64,000 nt of DNA from contig JAAOMT010000420.1 of the NCBI GenBank assembly GCA_016748015.1, positions 226,602 through 290,601 on the forward strand. The letters are read 5' to 3'. Below, in pieces: positions 35,600 through 46,921 of this stretch. How positions within the stretch are numbered: the first letter of the stretch is position 1; every line of letters begins with the position of its first letter. The notes under the pieces are model-generated. The model saw only the letters and a list, made by a program, of their open reading frames with translations, ran no database searches and was not told the origin of the DNA. Source of the stretch: Geosiphon pyriformis (Eukaryota > Glomeromycota > Glomeromycetes > Archaeosporales > Geosiphonaceae). A program made the translations under genes and the position numbers.

Positions 35600-36584
35600 T
35601 GTTACCAGACGAAATTAGAGATATCATTTAGCATAAAACTATCTTATAATTCCTATCATTAATTAGCATATATTATCGTTTCAAATTATCACTTATTATA
35701 TTAGCAAAGAATGTTCGAAATTATCATTTAATTAATAACTCAAATTGTACACAACACAAATGTAACCTAATTGCAATGATCAATTATGCAATACCCCGAA
35801 CTATGTAACATTCAAAAGTTTGCCGAAATTTATAGAAATTTGCCAAAATAATTGATAGTTCACCGAAATATCTAATAGTTCACAGAAATAACTTGTAGTT
35901 TGCTGAAATGTATCTTTAGTTCAGCGAAATTGTAGAAAATAGCAAAGTTCAAGTTCATAGAATAGTGTTATGACAAGTTGTATAAAAGAAGAGCTTCTCT
36001 CTTCGAGAAAATGTATCTTACTTTAGATTTATCTCTTAAAACCGTTCCTATACACACAAAAAGAAATAAATATCAAATAATTCAAAAAACCAAATTCTTT
36101 AATTATTGTACTTGGAAAAACCCCCAAAAACCCAACTAACATTTCGAAATTGATTAGCTACCAATTTCAGTAAACTGTTAGTGACTCCAGGTCTGGATAG
36201 AAAAACGTTCTCTTGATAAAAATCTTATTTCTTTTATATTTCTTTTATTTTCTTTTCTTTTCTTATTACAATCATTAGGGTAGCCTACAGACGAGATTTT
36301 TGTAGAAGAGTTGACTTTCACAGCAAAGTAACTACACATTTTTAGTGAGCTTCCAAACGAGCAATTCCTGGAAAAGAGTTAATATTTACTACAACGTAAC
36401 TACATAAAGCAACTGGCACAGAATTGGCCATTCTACTCATAAGCCCAGCAAGTTCAAATTATAGGAGATAATTTGAAGTTAAAAATTCAGTTACTGGAGG
36501 TTCAACCACATCCAGAAAACGTGAATTCACAGCAAATAAATATCAACAACATTACAGAAAAGAAACCAAAAACTTCTGGTAACA
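35600..36584 (+). repeat. Solo LTR of the A/B/C family
   Basis: 985 bp from TGTTACC to GGTAACA, flanked by ACGG on both sides (35596-35599 and 36585-36588). The GCCGAAAT cluster and TATAAAA are present. No internal region accompanies it, so it is probably the product of LTR-LTR recombination. Confidence 0.95.
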
Positions 36585-36588
36585 ACGG

Positions 36589-36615
36589 TCAGGTTATTGA
36601 TCAGATTAATGATCA
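36589..36615. repeat. 12-bp tandem array, right part
   Basis: The remaining 3 bases of the split unit and two further units (GGTTATTGATCA, GATTAATGATCA), in phase with 35519-35599 once the solo LTR and one ACGG are removed. Confidence 0.85.
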
Positions 36616-36707
36616 CTATCTATAAATAGAATGGCTAATTTATATGACATCAGTGGCTAATACATGTAATAACTAATAAAAACTATGAGTTTTAACCATA
36701 ACACTAT

Positions 36708-39700
36708 TTTAAAAAATGACTTTTTTAATATACACTTGATTATGCAGTTTTTATCCAGCAAAAATTTTCTATTTTTTTTTTAATTACATACCTTATAACA
36801 ATTATTTTAACAGTCTTGAATTTGTAATAACTTTTTCTAATTCTAAACAAATAATTAAAAATATCTATTGACTTAACACTATTTTGAATAATAATTTGTA
36901 CTTTAAAAGCCTTATTTTTATTAACAACTAACCAAATGTAAAGCAAAAAGTTAGTCTTAAATATATTATTAAACCTAAAAGATTTCACTACTTTGGTAAC
37001 CAGCAGTTTTAATTTGAAAAATCTTAATGACAGTTTATTAAAGAAATATTTGGTTTTATTATACCAATATTTAAAAAATATCTTGTCTGTTAATTCTATA
37101 ATTACATTTTTTAAGAATTCTATATTGTATTCAGATTACTCTTTACACTTGTTTTATTAAACTCATTTATTACTAAAAAAAGTTTAGTTGAAAAAAAATC
37201 ACAAAATTTACTTTATTTAATATTATTAACACTTTTAATTTTGAATTTTTATTAATCTTTGTTTGCTTATTTATAAATACTATTTAAATAAACATCCAAA
37301 AAACTTTTCAATCTAATTAAAATTTTAACTGCTTTATAATCTGTATCAAAAAAGTCAAATACAGAGTTAATTTTATAATCTGTACTAGCTAATAACAAAT
37401 TTTATTAACAAAAATATAATTAATAACTTTCTTTGCTTCTCTAAAATTGTTTTAAGTAGAAAATTTAGCCAAAAAATATTCATAAAATACATTAACCAAA
37501 TTTATATCTGAATATTTTTTGAAGCTTGTACTTTTTTTAAAACCATTTTTATTGAAATTACCATTTAAAATTACAAAAAAACTAGAACTAATTGTCTTAA
37601 AAATAACAAAGTTGATATTAAAAGCTTGATCAAATCTTATTCTAGCTAATGTACCAATATATAAACTCAGAATTGTAACTGAAAGCTTGTTTTTAAACAA
37701 CAAATAAACTGAAATGATTTTGTTAAAAACTTTTACAACTTTTAATACATGTTGAGTCAAAGAATAGTTCATAATTACAGCCATATCAGTATCACAAAAA
37801 TTTTTATTCAAACCTAATATAAAGATACAAACATTGTTAAATTTATTCTTAATTTATGACTTAATAGTGTATCTTAATTTAGTTTTAGTAAAAATAGAAA
37901 TTATGTTGCCAAATTTCAAATATTAATAAACAATGTTTTTTTGTTTAGCCAAATTGTTTATATTCTTAATATTGTACATGTCAATTTTTCAAAACAAATT
38001 ACTCATTTTGACAAAGAAAATACTAAAAAACTTAAATTAAAACACAGCTGATCTAATTTTTTTAGAACAGATTTGATAAATACTTTAAGAGCAAACATCT
38101 TAGATTCTAAGTTTCTTACTTTGAAGATTAAAATCTTAGAACTGCTTGTGCTTAAACTTAAAGTTATGTTTGTTGTTAAAGAAAAAGAGAAAGATGATAC
38201 TAACAAAACATCCAAAACTATATTTGAATTTAAAACTGAATTAGAAATTACTGAATTATATAACATAAAAGAAAAAAAGACAAGAGTAAAAAGAACCAAA
38301 CTCAAGTCACTTAGTCTTTGCATAATATTTGATATCTAATTAATTAGCAGCTTCAAAAAATATTTCAAAAAAGTTAGCCTATTACCAATTGCAGTTATAT
38401 TTAAAAAACCAAAGAAGTTTTTATTATAGTGTAAAATACTAATATAAAAAGATTCTAAGATAGAATTAGTATAAACAACAATAGAAATAACAATTAATAA
38501 TATTATTTGTGCTTAAAATTTATTACCAAAAGCAGCAAATTGGACAATGTAAACATTTTTTTTTGCATAAAAATAAACCAACTAAAGGCAATTTTTATCT
38601 AAAATATTCTTTTTATAATTTTTTTTGAGATAAGAGCAAATGAATTTAAAGAAATACATTTAAAAAATAAATGCCCAAAATGTTTACATTTTTCAGAATG
38701 AACCAAATTTATTCTAGCCCAAAAAAGCTTAATGTTATTTAGAATAAATTTTATGCAAAAAGCCAATTTTAATTTTTTCTCTAATTCAAAAACAATTATT
38801 ATATAACAAACTTTATTGCCAATTTTAAATAATCAGTTAATAATTCAAGTTTTTTTACCAGTTTTTTCTAACAGATTACCAAAATTATAAACAATTGTTC
38901 TTACAGACAGAGTAAACAAAAGTGTTTTACATTGAATTTTTATAGTTTTTTCTACATATACTGAATTTTTTCCAATTAAGAATAACAATTTTGTTGTCAA
39001 AAAATCAGTCTGATTTGAATTAGCAAATTTTACCACAACTTTTTGTCATAGTCTAATCAGTTATAAATAGATCAACACAATTTAACTAAATACAAAAATT
39101 ATAACAATAATTATTTTTTTAAGCATATTTATGAGAATTTTTTTGATTATTACAGCCTAATTTGAATACATTTCTTGTTTTTTAAGATTGTTGTTTATAA
39201 TAATTTTTTTTTTGGCCAATGATATAGCTTTCTTTATGTTTTTTTTTAAAATAAATATAGATTTTATAATTTCTTCAAATTTTGAAGAAGTAATAGTCTT
39301 CCTAAAATTATTAATTAATAAAAAAAATTTTTTAATTGTCTGAGTTTTTGTAGTTGCCAATTTATTTTTTATAGTTAAAAGATTAATGTCCAAAGCAAAA
39401 AATTTTCTAACAGATATTTTTATCTGAATTTTAATAATCTTTGAGTCAATCTATTTCTTATCTAAAAACATTAAAAAATAAGAAAAAAGCAAAACTTTAT
39501 TATTATCTAAATTGTATTTTAATATTTTAATAAAAAGCCAATTATCTTACCAGTATTAATTTTTTTGGCTTTAAGAATATTTATGTTTGAATTAAAGTAA
39601 TTTTTACTCTTGTTGTTAGCTTTATATTTAACATCATTATTAATAAAAAATACTATTAACATCTTTTTATTAATATTCATTCTATTGAACTGTCTAACTA

Positions 39701-39851
39701 CCTATTTAACTCTTTCAAATTTCATATTTGCTTTATTTTCTGAATGTTTAATATTTCCCAAAAGTGCTTTTTATTATTGAACAAAACTTTTATTAACTGA
39801 ATTTGATACCAAAACTCTTGCTAACTTTTTCTTAAGTACAGAATTACTCAT
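36708..39851 (-). pseudogene. LINE (minus copy), segment 1: gag-like N-terminus and endonuclease
   Basis: It starts at ATG 39851 (MSNSVLKKKLARV). A nucleic-acid-binding region follows, with a decayed zinc knuckle EKCKHFGHLFFKC near 38660-38700. A low-complexity Ser-rich linker lies at 38323-38003. Next is an APE-type endonuclease (ILSLYIGTLARIRF, then LNGNFNKNG where GDFNENG is expected, about 37640-37550, and FDTDYKAV where the family has a His, near 37340). The region before the RT ends at X. Stops and indels are frequent, and almost all differences from the remembered family sequence are toward A/T. The same LINE continues at 32861-33560 and 22195-22994. Confidence 0.72.
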
Positions 39852-40825
39852 AGTAGCAGCCAATTTGACAACAGAAGAGTTTGTTTCTTAAAAAATAGTA
39901 AGAAAGATTGCAGTAAAAACAGAAAAAAAAAACTTCTTTTAAAATTGTTAACTCTTTTAAAAATTTGAGATAAATAAAAAGAAAGAAGTTTTTTTAAATT
40001 TTTTTATGAATTTTTTTAATAATTATTAAAAAATTAATATTTAATACAAAAACTTTACAAAATTAAATAATTTTTTCTTTATTAAAAGCCAAAATAAAAA
40101 ATTTCAATTTTTCAAACACAAAAAAAATGGTTAATAATTTTATTATTACTTAAAACACCAAAATCAGATTGTTTTACAAGTTTTTTTAATTTGTAAAACT
40201 AAATATAAATTTTTTAAAAATTTGTATTGTTTTTTATTTCAATAGTCTTTTTAATTTTTTATTAACAAAGCTAAATTTTTTTAATAATCCATTTTTTATG
40301 TTTTTAATATTCAAATTTTTATTAATATTATTATTATAAGTGCTAATTTTACTTTTTTAAAACACAAATTTGGAATTTTTACCAAACTTAACCATAGTTA
40401 TATTCGAAAAACCAGCAGAAAAATTTATTATCAATACTTTAATACTCGGTTTTTTAGGCTTTTTTGTCTACTTTACCAAAATTATGTATAAAAATATCTT
40501 TTTTTATATCTAAGTAAATTCTTATTTTGTCTTTATTTTTAATTATACCAACAGCAAAAGTGCTTACTATGTTTAGTTTCAAAAACAAAGATATATTAAA
40601 AAAATAACTTAAGATGAAAACAGAAAAAAAAAGTAATAAAATATTTTTTTAATAACTCTTTATTTTCTTTATGATTAAAGAATTAATAAGAGAAAAAGTT
40701 TTTTAATACTTATTATTTTAACATTAAAAACATTATTTTATAATAAATAAATAAATAAATAAAATTTAAAATATAACATGAATAATTTTTTTGTAATAGC
40801 TAGAAAAAAAAAACATTTAAAAACA

Positions 40826-40860
<35 letters not shown>

Positions 40861-40993
40861 AATCTAAATTAACATAAAATGTTTTTAGTTATATTAAGAT
40901 GCCCAAAAATCTTATTTAGTTAATAACAAAAAAAGTCAGATAATCAATAACATGAAGTTATAAAATTAAAATTTCCGTTGTTGTATCCTCAAA
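39852..40993. other. AT-rich spacer between LINE and gene island
   Basis: There is no credible coding frame. It is poly-A/T-rich, with a TAAA run near 40741 and an (ATT)n microsatellite at about 40827-40858. It may contain the decayed LINE 5' UTR. The last 60 bases should hold the ATP10 promoter. Confidence 0.6.
40827..40858. repeat. (ATT)n microsatellite
   Basis: About ten perfect ATT units lie 135 bp upstream of the ATP10 start codon. Confidence 0.9.
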
Positions 40994-42289
40994 ATGGCTT
41001 TATTCATACTCGGCCAACTCCCAAAACCTTTCGCTCGTTCTTTTTCAATATCTGCGACTAAATTTGTGGATCTCCATAAACCTCCTTATTCTAATCATAT
41101 AACTCAAGCTATCCTAAATGGAAAACACACTTCCCTAACCTCAAATTTGTCACCCGACGAAAACACCTCAACAAAACCACTCCCACCTGCTCCAAATTGT
41201 GTTTACGGTGTCGATGAGCCTCCCAGCGCTTTTAAGAAAAACTCCTTTTCCGAAAAGATAAAGAATTGGTTCAATAAGGAAAAGAGGAAAGAGCGCTGGG
41301 CAAGCTTGTATGTTTCATCTGTATCATCCTTTAGATCCTATAGTCGTGGTTATTGTTAACCTTTATCATCGCCGATATGAACACAGAATGCAAGATTACA
41401 AAACATCTTATTTTCAGGATCACTATGATCTAAGGAAAACAGGGGTAAAGCTTTGGGAGGCCAGTACCGAATTGATTAAAGCTGATGTATGCGTTAATGC
41501 AAATTTGTTCAATGAGCACAAGTTCCAAGGTGTTTTAATTCAAAAGTTCTGTTGCAAATGTTGTATTAATGAAAATTTTTAAATGAAAGAAAGCAAAATT
41601 CATGCCGAACATCAACGGTCGTTCGCTTGTTGAAGATAATGTAAATACCACGAATCTTTTACGAGGAAAAACATCGGTAGTGACAATCTGTTGTAACGCA
41701 TTTGGAGAGGTTTGGGAATTACGCTGTTTCTTTTGCTCAAAAATCCCTAATTATCGGAAAAGATGCTCAATCTTTGAACTTAGGGGCAAATTCGAAATTT
41801 TGTCGATTCATTTCTTGAAACATTTCATCAGCATCCGAGAATACAATTGATGCAGGTATTGATCAATAGTTTAAACATTAAAAGACATCAAATAATCCTA
41901 ATTTTATTCCTGGATTTTAAAAGTTGAATCTTCAGGGAGGTTACCTCAAGTCTTTGATTCTACTTCTGATGATACCTCATATTCGAAAGAGAGTGGACCC
42001 TTCTCTCCACGTATGTTTTTTTTTAATTTGTCGAGGTTAACTGAATATGCTATCTATTACTAATCTTGGAATCTTCGACAATCAGTCTACATATATTATC
42101 AAATTAAATAAAATTAAGCACATATGCAACGCATTGACATTGAATACCACTCGTGGTTATGTCTTCATAGTTGATGAGCAATGTAAAATACGATGGGCGG
42201 CTCATGGTCATGCAACTCGGAGAGAATTGGAAACTTTACGAAAGTTATTGGAAAAGTTGGATGAAAGGAATCAGACAAAGAATAGATAA
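40994..42289 (+). CDS. ATP10: Mitochondrial ATP synthase assembly factor Atp10
   Basis: Six exons fit the family: 40994-41307, 41387-41486, 41590-41709, 41784-41855, 41924-42010, 42086-42289. All introns are GT-AG and in phase. The N-terminus (MALFILGQLPKPFARSFSIS) looks like a mitochondrial presequence. Family landmarks are YFQDHYDLRKTGVKLWEAS, FMPNINGRSL, an RGKTSVVTICCNAFGE strand-turn, and the C-terminal GYVFIVDEQCKIRWAAHG. The family assists assembly of subunit 6 into the Fo sector at the inner membrane. It is convergent with the J-protein gene downstream. Exon 4 is the least certain; its acceptor was chosen because it alone keeps FVDSFLETFHQHPRIQLMQ in frame. It is the first host gene next to the repeat block. 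Confidence 0.9.
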
Positions 42290-42562
42290 ATACAGCAATA
42301 TTTGAGACCAACTTGGAATTCCCTGGGGCAACTTTTCATTGATCTTTTTGAAAATCATTTTCTTGGGACTGGTTAAAGCTTCGGCAAAGATTTCTCTTGA
42401 GAGAATACCATGAAATTGTTTCATAAACAAAATAATGAGTGAATCGTCGCTCAGATACTTAAATTTGAGGAATACACTTACACGATTTTATACGCGAAAA
42501 ATGAAAATTCTGAATACCTACTCAGCAGCATCCTATCAACAAAAATTCTAAGCATGATGGAT

Positions 42563-43575
42563 CTATCTTCCCTCCTCTTTTTCGGGCTCTTTTTTGTGAA
42601 TTCCTTTCGCCATTCGATCTTTTTCAGCCTGACGCAGCTTCATTAAAGTAATGGCTTCGTAATCAAAATTTGAGTCATGATTACTGAAAGTCTGTTTGAA
42701 GAGAAGTATTTAATGGTTAACTACATTGTCATTTATTTAAAAAATACTCAATGCTCATAGGTGAATAAAAAAATTTGATACTTTTGGGGAATAATTGAGG
42801 GTGTCAAATCTTGGAGATGATCCCGAATATCGTCCATCTGAATTTGGGCCAAATGAATTAGACGATATTGATGATTTTTTTGAAGCTTTTAAATCTGCTG
42901 CACGCTGTCTCAATTTTTCTTCCTTTTCTTGTCGTCGGCGTGCTGTATCGGCTTTTAACCGTTCAATCTAGGGGGTGATCATAGTTGAGGTGAGCTTTAA
43001 AATATACGTCAAATATTATTTCATCTTAAATTTACCTTGGCTCCCGCCGTTTCTACAGAATAAGTCTTTGTCTGCATTTTTTTTTTAGCTGCTCTCTCCG
43101 CTTCTTCCAAATCTACGTAATTTAAAATTGTAAACAACGATCAAAAATAAGAAAAGTCGGGTCTATAATTGCTATTATTTATTCACCTTCTTTCATGACT
43201 TTTCTTTTAGCGTCCAACGCATTATAGCGTTCCTTGTTAGCAATACGTGCTTTACGTAAATTATCATATTCACGCTTTTTAATGGGGTCCGAAAGTAGTT
43301 CAAACGCTTTCGATACTTGATGGAAGATTTTTATCGCTGTAAAGAAAATAGTGGTGTTTATTAGCCTTTTCAACTAAATGCGCGCGAGGGGGGAGGGAGG
43401 GTAAAAACGGTATTTTTAAAGTATGAAACGAACCTGCTTCCGGGTTTTTACGGTTTTTGTCAGGATGATATTTCCGTGCTTTCTGGCGATAGGCTTTCTC
43501 AATTTCTTCAACAGTACTGTTATAATTTACCTCGAGAAGATCGTAGTAGTCAAGTTCAAGATTTTCTGCACTCAT
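42563..43575 (-). CDS. DNAJC17/Cwc23-like spliceosomal J-protein
   Basis: The start at 43575 gives [20 protein letters not shown]. The J domain follows, with the HPD motif in [16 protein letters not shown], then an intron, then [49 protein letters not shown]. Later exons encode a basic/acidic coiled-coil region ([19 protein letters not shown]) and a short tail ending [11 protein letters not shown] at 42563. At least four introns are visible. Human DNAJC17 has an RRM after the coiled coil. I see none here, as in yeast Cwc23. The expected role is recruiting Hsp70 to splicing complexes in the nucleus. It shares a 241-bp divergent promoter region with PAH. Confidence 0.82.
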
Positions 43576-43816
43576 TAGAAAAAACTTAATTTCAAGCAAA
43601 GTAATATATTAGAAGTACGAAGACTAGAATAAAAACTTGATAAGTTGATAGTTTAAATCACCCCGTAATTTATATCTACTAATTTAGACTACAATGGTGG
43701 CCACTTTTGGCTATTTCCCGCGTGATTCAAACAATGAGCAATATCCTATTTAAAAAGCAACACTTATTTCAATTCACGTAATGTAGGTTTTTTTGTTCTC
43801 AATTTCAAAAATTAAA

Positions 43817-45976
43817 ATGTCGAACGGAGTTGTCGCTACCGCTCTTCATAAATGCACCCCTGAAAGCGATAGCAAAGCACCTTTTCGTACCACCCTTCTT
43901 TTCAGCGTTTCAGACCATGTAGGCATTTTGGACGAATGTTTAGCGGCCATCAAATCCTTGCATGTCTCTTTAAAGAGAATTGAAAGGTAAATTAACCCTT
44001 ACTTTAACTGGTTTTATTATCTAATATCATACTGCTTAAACCTACTTTTAATTTAAAAGTCGTCCAAGCAAGACTCCTGGTTGGGACTATGATTTCTTTG
44101 TCGACTTTGACGCTGAAAGCAAACAACAGTTGGAGAACGTTGTTGGAACCTTGCAAAATGTTACCAAAAAAGTTCATATTGTTAGTGCAGATACCAACGA
44201 GGCTACCGAAAGTGAGTTTTTTCCGCCAATTAGAGGATTTTTAGTAATCTTTATATAATGGTGTGCATTCTTTTCTAATTTAGCACACGTCCCATGGTTT
44301 CCCCGCAAGAAATCGGACTTAGATTCATTTACGGAAAAAGTTTTGGAAATGGGAGAAGATCTCTGTAGGATAATTTATTATTCCTCTTACTTTCTCAAGT
44401 CCATTCGGATCAAGTTAAAATATAAATAATATTTTTTATGAATTATAAGCCTCCGATCACCCTGGTGCGCATGATCCAATATATCGCGCCCGACGTGCTG
44501 AAATTACTCGGGTGGCTAAAACTCATCGTCATGGTCAACCTATTCCTAAGGTTGATTACACGTCCAAAGAAATTGAGACTTGGGGCACTGTTTTTCGAAA
44601 TCTTGTAAAGCTTTTCTCGACTCATGCATGCCGTGAACATCAATATGTTTTTCCGCTGCTTGTTCAGAATTGTGGTTATAGAGAGGATAATATTCCACAA
44701 TTGGAGGAAGTTTCAAAATTCTTGAAAGGTATAATATTTGCAATGCATTAAGAAATGAAATACTAAATACATTTTCTTCTAAAATTTTTAATTAAATATT
44801 CTACCAGATTGTACCGGCTTCACTCTACGACCAGTGATGGGACTTCTCACCTCGAGAGATTTTCTTAACGGCCTTGCTTTTCGTGTTTTTCATTCCACTC
44901 AATACATTCGTCATCACTCTAAACCATTATTTACCCCTGAGCCGTAATTATGGTTTTTTTTGATTCCTAAATGATACCATTGGAAACATATTGACCACTC
45001 ACGAATTTTAAAAAAATCCACAGAGATATCTGTCATGAGCTTTTAGGCCATGTAAGTTTGATCGGTTAAAGTTTACTGATTAATATTTATACTTTATCTG
45101 CTCAAGTGTGTTCTCTCTTTCAGGTACCTCTGTTTTGTGATCCGGACTTTGCCGATTTCTCACAGGTAATATTTTATTGTAGATAATTAAAAATAATTTT
45201 TTGCCATAGTGTTTAAAATTCACTTCGTTCATTAGGAAATTGGCCTCGCATCTCTTGGTGCTAGCGACAACGATGTGCAAAAGCTTGCAACAGTGAGTAT
45301 TTATTTTTACCCTAGTAATTTTTTCAATAAGCTTCTGATTCCGCGATCGAATCCTTTCAATTGCAGATCTATTGGTTCACAGTTGAATTCGGTTTATGTA
45401 GACAAGATAACGAGTTACGTGCCTATGGTGCTGGGCTGCTATCTTCCTTTGGCGAATTGGAGGTAGAGGCCGTATTGTAAATTTGGAATATTTGCTTACT
45501 AAACTAACCCTCCTAAAACGTTATTACAGTATGCGCTTTCTGATGAAAATGAGAAACGACCATTTGAACCGACCAAAACAGCTGTTCAGGAATACATTGT
45601 GACCGATTATCAACCTGTAAGTTTGAAAATGGTTTTTAATCAGAGCCTTTCCTAACCCTCCTAAATCTTTCAATTGATTTCCGGAATCAAGATATATTTC
45701 GTTGCGGACTCTTTTAAAGATGCTCAGTTAAAGGTCCGAGAATATGCCAAGACCTTAAGCCGTCCATTTTCCATACGCTATAACCCTTATACTGAAAGTA
45801 TAGAAGTCCTTGATAATAAGGTTTATATATTCATTGACAGACTGACATTATATTTACATTTATAAATTATTTATCAAGTCATTAATTCGGAATTATAGGA
45901 AAAAATACTAAGGTTGGGGCAAAATCTTAAAAACGATCTATCAACACTTGTAGACGCATTAGAAGGCTTGCATTGA
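43817..45976 (+). CDS. PAH: Phenylalanine 4-hydroxylase
   Basis: The product has an N-terminal ACT-type regulatory domain ([20 protein letters not shown]...) followed by the aromatic amino acid hydroxylase core: [67 protein letters not shown]. The iron-binding region [15 protein letters not shown] is assembled from three small exons, and [10 protein letters not shown] supplies the iron-binding Glu. The ligands His, His and Glu are all present. The enzyme converts phenylalanine to tyrosine with O2 and tetrahydrobiopterin. There are about ten short introns. The start at 43817 was chosen as the Met before the ACT domain; an upstream in-frame TTG is not a likely start. The stop is at 45974-45976. 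Confidence 0.93.
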
Positions 45977-46172
45977 GTGATCTTGGTCTGCTTCACTTTT
46001 TTTCGCACGTTGTAAGATAGCTTTGCTGAGGTTCGAAAGTGGGGAGACTTTTCTTATTTCATAGGTGACAGAGGGTTCTTTGATTGATTGTAAGATGAAT
46101 GTAATACCATTGAAATTTATAACAAAGATAATTAAAGGAAATCAGAATGTCAAACCATTGCATAATAGAGAG

Positions 46173-46320
46173 TTTGGGCTACAATGATTTTCTTTGTAAA
46201 TTTACCTGTAGCCACAAATTTGTGGCTTGTACAAAGAAATTTAAAATCGGAATTCTTTGTAGATCTCCTCTACAAGTAAGAGATTTTTGTTATCTAATTT
46301 TTTGCAATCTGTAGCCCAAA
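46173..46320. mobile_element. MITE-like palindromic element (148 bp)
   Basis: Perfect 11-bp terminal inverted repeats TTTGGGCTACA and TGTAGCCCAAA enclose a perfect 18-bp palindrome AGCCACAAATTTGTGGCT (46210-46227). That palindrome is itself flanked by TTTCTTTGTA and TACAAAGAAA. There is no coding capacity. A target duplication is not clear (AG on both sides at most). Confidence 0.7.
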
Positions 46321-46428
46321 AGCTGACAAGGTATGTCTTACAATATGTCCAAACCTAAGAGAGATATTCTCGAATCTATTTTAAGACTGTGGACCATTTT
46401 TATTGTTAGTGAATAAGCATTCACTATA

Positions 46429-46868
46429 CTATCTACTACCTGTCACGTCGCAAATAACTTGTTGGCAGAAACGAGAAATTTCATCAGTTGGTCGACCAAA
46501 AAGGTGAATAGTATCAACATGTCGGTTTGGATGCATAATGAATCAACTCCAGTTGCCCGCAAACGATTTTCTGTAATGATACTGATGGAATTCGGAAGTG
46601 TTCAACAAGTTGTTCTATCTGTGTTTTGTTGAATCTATAAGCCGTTGTCTTCAATATACTTTTCAAAACATTATTGTCACATTAATCATATAAAACTTTA
46701 ATCTTCATACCGGAAAAATGCTACACACGTTCCCTCATCAAGTGCATTTAGATCAAGTCTCGTATTGGGAATCAATGGACGTTCAGGTTCAAATATTGTC
46801 TTCATTGTTATGGCCAGTTGCTGTTGACGCTTAGCCAATTGCAGAAATAAATTTACAAGGAAAATCAT
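46429..46868 (-). pseudogene. Harbinger-type (HARBI1-like) transposase fragment
   Basis: Reading from ATG 46868: LAKRQQQLAITMKTIFEPER, NTRLDLNALDEGTCVAFF, a 76-nt GT-AG intron, then NKTQIEQLVEHFRIPSV. The frame then shifts to ITENRLRATGVDSLCI and shifts again to HPNRHVDTIHLFGRP, ending at a TAG at 46429-46431. This is the N-terminal, pre-catalytic part of a PIF/Harbinger transposase as I recall it from this kind of fungus. The DDE core is absent. Two frameshifts make it a relic. It lies 54 bp upstream of the ABHD11-like start and divergent from it, so it may have contributed promoter sequence. Confidence 0.65.
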
Positions 46869-46921
46869 TGTAGCACAAACTCTCTAATATTAGTTTAAGC
46901 GTGATAAAATATCTTGCTAAA

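Larger units (their letters stand above)
33565..36703. mobile_element. LTR-like element X, non-coding, with nested solo LTR
   Basis: It begins TGTTATAAG, ends AACCATAACA, and is flanked by the 4-bp duplication CTAT (33561-33564 and 36704-36707). Removing it joins the LINE frame (...FLK to IVLNYLIINN). Without the nested solo LTR it is about 2.15 kb. It has no ORF of note. It contains degenerate AATGGTGATAACA-type repeats (about 34270-34430), a TATATATAA near 34551, and near its right end a 12-bp array. The TG...CA ends and 4-bp duplication suggest a solo LTR or short non-autonomous LTR element of a different family. Confidence 0.7.

Noticed and set aside
41310-41582. 90-codon frame starting MFHLYHPLD
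   Set aside because: It reads through ATP10 introns 1 and 2; only its middle part is exon.
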